Shown here: piece after piece, positions 1 to 6,201 of the stretch
Layout: each line of letters begins with the position of its first letter
How positions within the stretch are numbered: position 1 is the stretch's first letter
From: JBJXFY01 sp046155815
GTDB taxonomy: Bacteria; Verrucomicrobiota; Verrucomicrobiia; Limisphaerales; CAIMTB01
Assembly: GCA_046155815.1 (NCBI GenBank)
Contig: JBJXFY010000410.1
Span: 1-7,036, forward strand
Direction of reading: 5' to 3'
Length of the DNA stretch: 7,036 bases
Translations under genes and position numbers: made by a program
The notes under the pieces: model-generated
Seen by the model: the letters and a program-made list of their open reading frames with translations, nothing else
Told to the model about the DNA's origin: nothing
The model's database searches: none

Positions 1-1
1 C

Positions 2-2743
2 CAGGCCGTGCAGCACGCGCACCAGAAGGGCGTCATCCACCGCGACCTCAAGCCCGCGAACATCCTCGTCACCGAGCAGGACGGCCGGCCGGTGCCCAAG
101 GTGATTGACTTCGGCATCGCCAAGGCCACCGAGCAGCGCCTCACGGACAAGACGCTCTTCACCCGCTTCAACCAGATGGTCGGCACGCCGGCCTACATGA
201 GCCCCGAGCAGGCCGGCCTCGGCGGGCTTGATGTGGACACGCGCACGGACATCTATGCGCTGGGCGTGCTGCTCTACGAGCTGCTCACCGGGCGGACGCC
301 GCTCGATCCGCAGCAGCTCCGCGGCGCCGGCTACGAGGCCATGGTCCGCACCATCCGCGAGGCGGAGCCGGCCAAGCCCTCCACCCGGGTGAGCGCGCTG
401 AAGCTCGAGGAGCTGACCACGCTGGCGGGACGCCGCAGCGAGGATCCGCAGCGCCTGCGCCGGCTGCTGCGCGGCGACCTGGATTGGATCGTGCTGAAGG
501 CGCTGGAGAAGGACCGGTCCCGGCGCTACGAATCGGCCACCGGGCTGGCGGCGGACGTGCGGCGGTACCTGGACAACGAGCCCATCGCCGCCCGGCCGCC
601 GACGGTTGGTTATCAGTTCGCGAAGTTCGCGGGTAAACACCGGACGGCGCTGGTCACCGCCACCGCGTTTGTCACCGTCCTGGTGCTGGGCATCACCGCC
701 AGCATCTGGGAGGCGCTGCGGGCCAACCGCCTCGCCCGGGCCGCGGCGGCTGCGGAGACGGCCCAAAGACGCCTGCTGTATGCCTCTGATCTTGGCCTGG
801 CTTTTCAGGGCTGGGATCTGGGCCGGGCGGGCCTCGTCCGGGAATTGCTGGAAGCGCACCGGCCGGTGCCTGGCCACGAGGATCTGCGCGGTTGGGAATG
901 GCACTACCTGTGGGGTGCCAGCCGCCTGCGTGAACTCGGCGAGTTTCGCATCACCAACCACCTGGGATTATGGAGCTGCGCCTTGTCGGTGGACGGCCGC
1001 TGGCTGGCCGGTGGAACCGGCGACGGCACCGTCGCGCTCTGGAACGTCGCCGATGCGGGGCTTGTGACGCATCTCGGCGACACCGTCGGCATTGTGCTCG
1101 CGGACTCGGTCGCCTTTTCGCCGGACCACCGGCTGCTGGTTCATTCCCGACGGATGCTGCGCGACGTGCTGGTCTGGGCGGTCGGCTCCGCCAGGTTGGT
1201 CGGTCAGTTCACCAATGCGCTCCCCGTGACGCGGTGCGCCCTGTCCCCAAATGGCCGCTGGGTCGCGGCGTGCGGCGGCGACACCTACGCCGAAAGCGGT
1301 CCGGGTGAACTGCGGCTGTGGAACTTGGAGACAGGAATGCTTCAAGCCGAAGCGCCGCCCCAGCCGAGCTGGCTGGTCAATGTCCGGTTCTCGCCCGATA
1401 GCCGCTGGCTGGCGAGCGCGGACGGCCAGGGGCAGGTGAAGATCTGGTCGGTATCCGGGCTGCACGAGGCCGCCTCGCTGGCGCATGATGCCACGGTTTT
1501 TGAAGCCGACTTCTCTCACGAAGGCAACCTCCTCGCGACGTGCGACATGCTGGGGTTTGTGCAGGTGTGGCGGCACGACGCGGACACCGGATCCTGGACG
1601 CGCGTGTGGCGGCACCAGGCGCACACGGGCAGTTGCGACCGCGTGCTGTGGTCGCCCGACGGCCGCACGCTCGCGACCGGCGGGCGTGACCAGATCGTGC
1701 GCCTGTGGGACTGGGAAAGCCGCCGCGAGCGCAGCGTCCTCCGGGGGCACGCCGGCCGCATCACCGGGCTGGCCTTCTCCGCCGATTCGCGGCGGCTGTT
1801 CAGCGCCAGCCAGGACAAGACCATCCGCATCTGGGATGCCACGGGACCGGATCGGACTGACAGCCAGTTGCCGGGCGGCGCCGAGCTGGGGTTGAACGTG
1901 GCGTTTTCGCCCGACGGCCGCTGGCTGGCGCGGCCCGCGCCGTCCACTCGCGTCGAGCTGGTCGAACTGGCGACGCGACAGACGGGCGGCCTGGTTGAAG
2001 GACGATGGCCTGCCTTCTCTCCGGACGGCCGCCGCATGGCCACCATCGTCTCGTCGAACCAGGCTGTACTATGGAGCCTGGACACGCGGGAGCCTCTGCG
2101 AAGCCTGACCAGCGTGGAACCCTTGCAGGGGCCGCCGGTCTTTTCCCCGGACGGAACCCGCCTCGCCGCTCCCGCCGCCACGGGTCAGATCATGCTCTGG
2201 CGGGTGGACACCGGAGCCGCGGAAGCCACGCTGGCGACGCGGGCCGGACTGGTCGCCGGCCTTTGGTTTTCGGCGGACGGGAACGACCTGACCGTGGTCC
2301 CGCAGAGCACCGGGGCGATCGAGTCATTTGACCTCCGTTCGGGACTTCCAAGGCAAAGCCTCGCCACCGGCGACGGGGTCGTGCTCTGCGCGGCCCGGGC
2401 GAAGGACGGTGGAGCCTTCGCGCTGGGTGAGACCGGGCCGGGAGTCCGGGTGTGGCGGCGCGAGACCGGCGATACCCGGCTGCTGAATGCGAACGCCGGC
2501 TCGATGGTGTCGGTCGCCTGGTCGCCGGATGGCCAGACCCTCGCGGGCGGGACGTTCGAAGGCCTCGTCAAGCTGTGGAACCGGCGGACGCTGCGGGAGG
2601 TCGGCACCCTGCGGGCCCACGGCAGCATGGTCATCGCGCTCGGGTTCTCGCCAGATGGCCGCCATCTCGTCTCGGCCGGCCTGGATGGCACCACGCGCAT
2701 CTGGACCGCGCCCGCCTTTGTCGAAACTGATGCCGGAAAATGA
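2..2743 (+). CDS. Transmembrane Ser/Thr protein kinase with 14 WD40-like repeats (5' partial)
   Basis: The frame is open to the left edge, so the N-lobe (glycine loop, VAIK lysine) lies outside; the GTG at base 8 is an internal Val, not a start. Counting from the codon at base 2, the kinase C-lobe shows the catalytic loop HRDLKPAN (H13, D15, K17, N20), the DFG motif D36-G38, the activation segment GTPAYMSPEQ (61-70) and the DIYALG helix (from D83). All are intact, so catalysis is expected. One membrane span follows at about 215-236, then an Ala/Arg-rich linker, then 14 WD40-like repeats (about 321-905) of roughly 42 residues each. Twelve of these keep the closing Trp; repeats 8 (VELVEL) and 11 (IESFDL) lack it. 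The family phosphorylates proteins on Ser/Thr from the cytoplasmic side. A periplasmic sensing or scaffolding role for the WD40 part is inference. Substrates are not visible here. It ends 66 bp before the next gene. Confidence 0.95.
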   Translation, partial: QAVQHAHQKGVIHRDLKPANILVTEQDGRPVPKVIDFGIAKATEQRLTDKTLFTRFNQMVGTPAYMSPEQAGLGGLDVDTRTDIYALGVLLYELLTGRTPLDPQQLRGAGYEAMVRTIREAEPAKPSTRVSALKLEELTTLAGRRSEDPQRLRRLLRGDLDWIVLKALEKDRSRRYESATGLAADVRRYLDNEPIAARPPTVGYQFAKFAGKHRTALVTATAFVTVLVLGITASIWEALRANRLARAAAAAETAQRRLLYASDLGLAFQGWDLGRAGLVRELLEAHRPVPGHEDLRGWEWHYLWGASRLRELGEFRITNHLGLWSCALSVDGRWLAGGTGDGTVALWNVADAGLVTHLGDTVGIVLADSVAFSPDHRLLVHSRRMLRDVLVWAVGSARLVGQFTNALPVTRCALSPNGRWVAACGGDTYAESGPGELRLWNLETGMLQAEAPPQPSWLVNVRFSPDSRWLASADGQGQVKIWSVSGLHEAASLAHDATVFEADFSHEGNLLATCDMLGFVQVWRHDADTGSWTRVWRHQAHTGSCDRVLWSPDGRTLATGGRDQIVRLWDWESRRERSVLRGHAGRITGLAFSADSRRLFSASQDKTIRIWDATGPDRTDSQLPGGAELGLNVAFSPDGRWLARPAPSTRVELVELATRQTGGLVEGRWPAFSPDGRRMATIVSSNQAVLWSLDTREPLRSLTSVEPLQGPPVFSPDGTRLAAPAATGQIMLWRVDTGAAEATLATRAGLVAGLWFSADGNDLTVVPQSTGAIESFDLRSGLPRQSLATGDGVVLCAARAKDGGAFALGETGPGVRVWRRETGDTRLLNANAGSMVSVAWSPDGQTLAGGTFEGLVKLWNRRTLREVGTLRAHGSMVIALGFSPDGRHLVSAGLDGTTRIWTAPAFVETDAGK

Positions 2744-2809
2744 AACCCCGCGTGTAACCTTGGCCGGCCGCCGCTTTGGTAAGCAGGTGGAAGCCCCATT
2801 CATTGGCCT

Positions 2810-4552
2810 ATGAACCCATCCCTGCCGCACCGTCACCGGCCCGGTTGTCTGGCCGTGATTCTGGCCTTGCTCCCGCTGTCCGCCATCTGCCAGCCGGTCT
2901 TGGAGACCCCCTTCACGCGGATCACGACCGGAGCCATCGCCACCAACCGGGTTCCCTCAATCGCCCCCGCGTGGGGCGACTGCAACAATGACGGCTGGCT
3001 CGATCTCTTCGTCGGCAATCAGGACTACGTCGGAATGACCAACCTGCTCTACCTGAACAACCGCGACGGAACGTTTTGCCAGGTCACTGCCGGCCCGGTC
3101 GCCACCGACCGATCCGGAAGCGCCCACGCGGCCGCCTGGGCGGACTACGACAATGATGGATGGCTGGACCTCTTCGTGGTGTCTCTCACCGACGCCAGAA
3201 ACGCCGTGTACCGCAACACCGGCAGCGGGGCCTTCGTGCGGATGCCAGCCTCCGCGGCCAGTCCGCCGGCGGCGGACACCGGCTCGGTGGCCGCGGCGTG
3301 GGCCGACTATGACGGAGACGGCCGGCTGGACCTGTTCGTGGCCAACCGGGCCTTGATCGAAAGCCGCCCGGACTGGCTCTATCGCAACGAGGGTGGCGGA
3401 CGCTTTGCACGGGTCCGCAACGCCATCACCACGCCGTCCCGAAGGTCCATGCAGGGGAGCTGGTCGGACTTCGACAACGACGGTGATCCCGATCTGCTGG
3501 TGACTCACTCCGGCGACCAGGGCAATTCGCTGTTCCGCAATGCCGGTTCGGGTGAGTTCGTGGACGTCAGCACCGCCAGCGGGCTGACGGACCGGGGCGA
3601 CAGCGCCGGGGCGGCGTGGGGCGACTATGACAACGACGGCGACCAGGATCTGCTGATCGCCAATCGACGCAAGCCCGGACCAAACACCCGCAACTTTCTG
3701 TATCGCAACCGGGGTGATGGAACCTTCGAGCGCATCACCACGGGGAATCTGGCCGAGGATCTGGGACACTTTCACGGCGGCACCTGGGTGGATTATGACA
3801 ACGACGGCTGGCTGGACGTGTTTCTGACCGTGCCTTCGCTGGACGATCCCTCACCGACCAGCGTCAAGAACCGTCTCTATCGCAATCAGGGCGACGGCTC
3901 ATTCGCCCTAGCCACCCTGGGCAGCCTGGTGACCGACGGAGGCGACACCGCCGGCGCCGCCTGGGGCGATTACACCAATGACGGATTCCCGGATGTCTTC
4001 GTCTGCTTCGGAGCCTTCACTGTCACCAACAATGCGCTGTATCGAAACAACGGCAACGGAAACGGCTGGATCAAGGTCCGCTGCGTCGGCACAGTTTCGA
4101 ACCGCTCGGCCATCGGGACCAAGGTCCGGGTGAAGGCGACCATCGGGGGCACCGAGCGGTGGCAGCTCCGAGAGATCCTCGGCTCCGAAGGCTGGCTGAG
4201 CTTCAACAGCCTCGATGTGATCGTCGGACTTGGCGACGCGACCGTGATTGAAACCCTCCGCGTTGAGTGGCCCTCGGGCATCGTGCAGGAGCTTCACGAC
4301 GTGCCGGTGAAGCAGACACTCACCATCGTGGAACGCACCGGCTTGGAGATCGCCGCCCGTGACACCAGTGACTTTCAACTCACGCTGAAGGGCCCGCGGC
4401 AGCAGCGTTACCGCGTGGACACTGCCGATAGCCTGAGCATGTGGTCGGCCTGGACCACTGTGACCATCACCAACGCCGACGGGACGGCCGCGTTGACCTA
4501 CATGCCGGCCGACAATGAGCGGTCGAAGTTTTTCCGCGCCGTGCCCGAGTAA
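2810..4552 (+). CDS. Secreted FG-GAP/VCBS seven-repeat protein with ASPIC/UnbV domain (CRTAC1-like)
   Basis: The start is well fixed: an in-frame TAA lies at 2780-2782 with no other ATG, GTG or TTG between, although no good Shine-Dalgarno is seen (AGGTGGA at 2785-2791 is 18 bases away). Residues 1-28 form a signal peptide: a basic head, a hydrophobic core at 13-25 and a likely cut after AIC. The Cys lacks a proper lipobox, so a lipoprotein is unlikely. Seven W-x-D-x-D-N-D-G-x-x-D-L/V-F repeats follow, with acidic loops starting at about residues 57, 112, 166, 220, 272, 328 and 387. In FG-GAP families such loops bind calcium and seven repeats fold as a seven-bladed propeller. An ASPIC/UnbV domain spans about 417-507. 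The tail (about 520-580, YRVDTADSL to FFRAVPE) resembles a C-terminal module common in secreted verrucomicrobial proteins. It is expected to be extracytoplasmic, in adhesion or matrix binding; the ligand is unknown. The pseudopilin gene follows after 13 bases. Confidence 0.93.
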   Translation: MNPSLPHRHRPGCLAVILALLPLSAICQPVLETPFTRITTGAIATNRVPSIAPAWGDCNNDGWLDLFVGNQDYVGMTNLLYLNNRDGTFCQVTAGPVATDRSGSAHAAAWADYDNDGWLDLFVVSLTDARNAVYRNTGSGAFVRMPASAASPPAADTGSVAAAWADYDGDGRLDLFVANRALIESRPDWLYRNEGGGRFARVRNAITTPSRRSMQGSWSDFDNDGDPDLLVTHSGDQGNSLFRNAGSGEFVDVSTASGLTDRGDSAGAAWGDYDNDGDQDLLIANRRKPGPNTRNFLYRNRGDGTFERITTGNLAEDLGHFHGGTWVDYDNDGWLDVFLTVPSLDDPSPTSVKNRLYRNQGDGSFALATLGSLVTDGGDTAGAAWGDYTNDGFPDVFVCFGAFTVTNNALYRNNGNGNGWIKVRCVGTVSNRSAIGTKVRVKATIGGTERWQLREILGSEGWLSFNSLDVIVGLGDATVIETLRVEWPSGIVQELHDVPVKQTLTIVERTGLEIAARDTSDFQLTLKGPRQQRYRVDTADSLSMWSAWTTVTITNADGTAALTYMPADNERSKFFRAVPE

Positions 4553-4555
4553 ACT

Positions 4556-4563
4556 GGGGAGAA
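4556..4563 (+). promoter_or_regulatory. Shine-Dalgarno sequence of the pseudopilin gene
   Basis: The purine run GGGGAGAA lies 2 bases before the C of the spacer CG that leads into the ATG at 4566, at a normal distance for 16S rRNA pairing. It sits just after the TAA of the FG-GAP gene (4550-4552). It decides the start: the frame extends upstream to an ATG at 4515, but that would lie inside the preceding gene and would put 17 extra residues before the prepilin leader. It is the only clear ribosome binding site among the starts in this window. Confidence 0.7.
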
Positions 4564-4565
4564 CG

Positions 4566-5408
4566 ATGAGGCCAACCTTTCCAGAGCGAACTCCGCCGCG
4601 CCGCCGGTGCGCAGCCTTCACGCTGGTCGAGCTTCTGGTCGTGGTCGCCAGCGTCGGCCTTCTCGCCAGCCTGCTCCTGCCCGCCCTGTCGTCGGCGAAG
4701 TCGAAGGCGAAGGCCGCCCATTGCCTTAACAACCACCGCCAGATCCAGCTCGCCTGGCTGCTCTACCCGGCCGATCACGACGACCAGCTCGCCCCCAACG
4801 GCGACCCGGCGCCGGGGCCGCCGCGTCCCGACCTTCCGTTCTGGTGGGCGCAGGGCACCATGAATTACCGCGACGACCACCCGGACAACACCAACACGGC
4901 CCTGCTCCTGGACGAGCGCTACGCGCAACTGGGCGGATACACCGGGACACCGGCGCTCTATCGCTGCCCGGCGGACCGGAGCACCGCCCGCGTGGGTGGC
5001 CGGGCACAACCTCGGGTCCGTAGTATCTCGATGAATGTGCATGTCGGCCGAATCGTGGACTGCTTCGGCGTCGGCGTGCGACGCATCGGGCCGGACAAGC
5101 TCGCCCAGCTCCCCCGTCCCGCCATGCAGTTCGTGTTCCTCGACGAACACCCGGACAGCATTGGGGGAACGGCCTTCTTGATCACCCCGGGCACTGATGG
5201 CGGGGCCAGTCTTGGGAGCTACCCCGGCGCGCTCCACAACCGAGGCGCCTCCCTGTCATTCGCCGACGGGCACGTCGAGAGCCGCCGCTGGCGGGACGCC
5301 CGCACGACTCCGCCGGTCGCGGGGAAAAACTGGCTGGGCGAGACCGCGTCTCCGGGCAACCCGGATGTCGCCTGGCTCCAGGAGCGGACCTTCTTTCCCG
5401 AGGAATAG
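4566..5408 (+). CDS. Type II secretion-like pseudopilin / prepilin N-terminal protein with H-x9-DG motif
   Basis: The 280-residue product starts with a basic leader (RRRCAA) followed by FTLVELLVVVASVGLL, the class III prepilin signal. Prepilin peptidase should cut before F18, leaving Glu at mature position 5 (E22). The residue before the cut is Ala17, not the usual Gly. A hydrophobic helix runs to about residue 40, then an amphipathic stretch (SSAKSKAKAAHCLNNHRQI). The globular part has YRCPAD (132-137), RSISMN (152-157) and near the C-terminus H224-x9-D234-G235. This combination is typical of the large pseudopilin-like families (DUF1559 and relatives) expanded in Planctomycetes and Verrucomicrobia. 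Such proteins are thought to be inner-membrane-anchored and related to type II secretion or pilus systems, but the role of most copies is unknown. It is placed to be co-transcribed with the FG-GAP gene, 13 bases upstream. A hairpin follows 3 bases after its stop. Confidence 0.92.
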   Translation: MRPTFPERTPPRRRCAAFTLVELLVVVASVGLLASLLLPALSSAKSKAKAAHCLNNHRQIQLAWLLYPADHDDQLAPNGDPAPGPPRPDLPFWWAQGTMNYRDDHPDNTNTALLLDERYAQLGGYTGTPALYRCPADRSTARVGGRAQPRVRSISMNVHVGRIVDCFGVGVRRIGPDKLAQLPRPAMQFVFLDEHPDSIGGTAFLITPGTDGGASLGSYPGALHNRGASLSFADGHVESRRWRDARTTPPVAGKNWLGETASPGNPDVAWLQERTFFPEE

Positions 5409-5411
5409 CGT

Positions 5412-5448
5412 CCATCGGAAGGGACGTGACCGCCGCTCCTTTCGATGG
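5412..5448 (+). terminator. Terminator-like hairpin after the pseudopilin gene
   Basis: An 11-bp stem pairs CCATCGGAAGG (5412-5422) with CCTTTCGATGG (5438-5448), all positions paired with one G-U, around a 15-base loop. It begins 3 bases after the TAG at 5406-5408, where a terminator for the upstream genes would sit. The 3' side lacks a strong T-run (only GTTTGTCTGT about 8 bases later), so it may act weakly, rely on Rho, or only protect the mRNA 3' end. The hairpin is read directly; its function is inferred. Confidence 0.45.
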
Positions 5449-5500
5449 CAGCCGCGTTTGTCTGTAACCCGGCACCGGAAACTCTTTGGAAGGGTGTGAA

Positions 5501-5530
5501 GGGAAGTCGGTGGCAACGCCACCAACTCCC
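5501..5530 (+). promoter_or_regulatory. Leader hairpin upstream of the PEP-CTERM gene pair
   Basis: The core is a perfect 6-bp stem, GGTGGC (5509-5514) with GCCACC (5518-5523), closed by a 3-base AAC loop. It is extended outward by GGGA/TCCC and GT/AC pairs with one bulged A (5505) and one C-A mismatch (5508/5524), giving about 12 bp in total. It ends 38 bases before the ATG at 5569 and is not followed by a T-run, so it looks like a 5' UTR element (stability or regulation) more than a terminator. The promoter was not identified: I saw no convincing -35/-10 pair in 5449-5500. Confidence 0.4.
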
Positions 5531-5568
5531 GATCTCCAAATCAAAAAAGCCACAAACCACAAAACCTC
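5531..5568 (+). promoter_or_regulatory. A-rich unstructured leader without Shine-Dalgarno before the first PEP-CTERM gene
   Basis: The bases from about 5538 to 5564 are mostly A and C (for example AAATCAAAAAAG and CACAAACCACAAAA), in sharp contrast to the GC-rich surroundings. No GGAG/AGGA-like motif lies within 20 bases of the ATG at 5569. An open A-rich leader is a known alternative to Shine-Dalgarno pairing for ribosome loading in some bacteria. That it does so here is inference. Confidence 0.4.
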
Positions 5569-6180
5569 ATGAACGCTCGCAACCCTCGCATCCGCGGCGC
5601 ACGAGCCGCCCTGTTGGCCGTGCTGGGCTTCAGTTCCCTGCTGCTCCCGGCCGCCGACTTTCCCTTCAACGCCGCCTCCTCCGGCACCTTCACCGGCGAT
5701 GACAGCGGCGCGCCCATAGTGATCGTCCACATTGACCATCCCACGGTCATCGCCCCGGGTTTCGATTTCGCCAGCGTGGTCATTGACCAAGTGGTGGACA
5801 TCTCCAGCCTGCCGTTCCCGTTTTAGGCGGATTTCACGTTCACCGGCATCGGCGGGGATTTGTTGATGGGAGGATACACCGGACTTCTGGCCCCGGGAGC
5901 GAATCCGGGCGAGCTGCTGGGGACCGGACTGTTCGAGTTCATGGGCGGCACCGGCCATTTCGCCGGCGCGACGGGCCAGGGCACCTTGGAGGCCCTCGTC
6001 CAGTTCACCGGGCCGAACTCGGGTCTCTCGACCATCCAATGGGACGGCCGCCTCAACGTGGTGCCGGAGCCGGCGCACGGCGGCCTGGCGGCCGGGGCGG
6101 TTCTCGCGCTGGCCGCCGTCGGCTGGAGCCGGTGGCGCCGGAGGGCGTCATGCCGCAGGGCGGCCGGGGCGGCGGTTTGA
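5569..6180 (+). pseudogene. PEP-CTERM sorting protein interrupted by one in-frame TAG
   Basis: Reading from ATG 5569, 85 codons encode a signal peptide (basic RNPRIRGAR, hydrophobic AALLAVLGFSSLLLPAA) and the start of an exported domain. TAG at 5824-5826 then stops the frame. The same frame continues for 117 more codons from GCG 5827 to TGA 6178-6180. That part has a Gly-rich beta-type segment (GGTGHFAGATGQGT) and a complete PEP-CTERM tail: VVPEPA, a hydrophobic helix (AAGAVLALAAVGW) and the Arg cluster RWRRR. PEP-CTERM proteins are exported and then cut and sorted by an exosortase. Because leader and tail share one frame with no shift, this is one gene of about 203 codons with a nonsense codon. 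Third positions after the stop are still GC-rich, so any inactivation looks recent; a sequencing error or readthrough is possible. As read, the 85-residue product would be exported without its sorting tail. The domain's function is unknown. Confidence 0.8.
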
Positions 6181-6201
6181 GATCCTCGATCACGCAATCC
6201 A

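Noticed and set aside
8..10. GTG at base 8 as the start of the kinase gene.
   Set aside because: The frame is open to the edge, and the residues around it (QAVQHAHQKGVIHRD) are the conserved helix just before the catalytic loop, so the true start lies upstream of the window.
963..2713. Regular repeats in the kinase 3' half as a DNA repeat array.
   Set aside because: The period of about 42 codons and the S-P-D-G-R...L-W pattern show protein-level WD40 repeats. DNA identity between units is short and scattered, apart from one 17-base match noted separately.
3908..4732. Long minus-strand open frame (274 codons) across the FG-GAP/pseudopilin junction, and similar ones at 5182-6078, 968-1750 and 2957-3775.
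   Set aside because: They lie opposite genes with clear domains, have no recognisable motifs, and arise from the very GC-rich third positions of the plus-strand genes, which remove stops on the other strand.
5490..5537. Cobalamin-riboswitch-like string (GGGAAGTCGGTGGCAAC followed by CTCCCG) upstream of the PEP-CTERM pair.
   Set aside because: The resemblance is limited to GGGAA-N3-GGTG. The GGTGGC/GCCACC stem closes on a 3-base loop where the riboswitch needs a larger one. The downstream CCCGCCACTGT-like and AGCCAGGA-like boxes are missing, and only 38 bases remain before the ATG. The downstream genes have no link to B12.
5820..5870. Frameshift as the cause of the split PEP-CTERM gene, or a separate small gene starting at TTG 5860 or ATG 5866.
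   Set aside because: Both halves are already in the same frame, so no shift is needed. A separate gene would begin in mid-domain, without a signal peptide for its PEP-CTERM tail.
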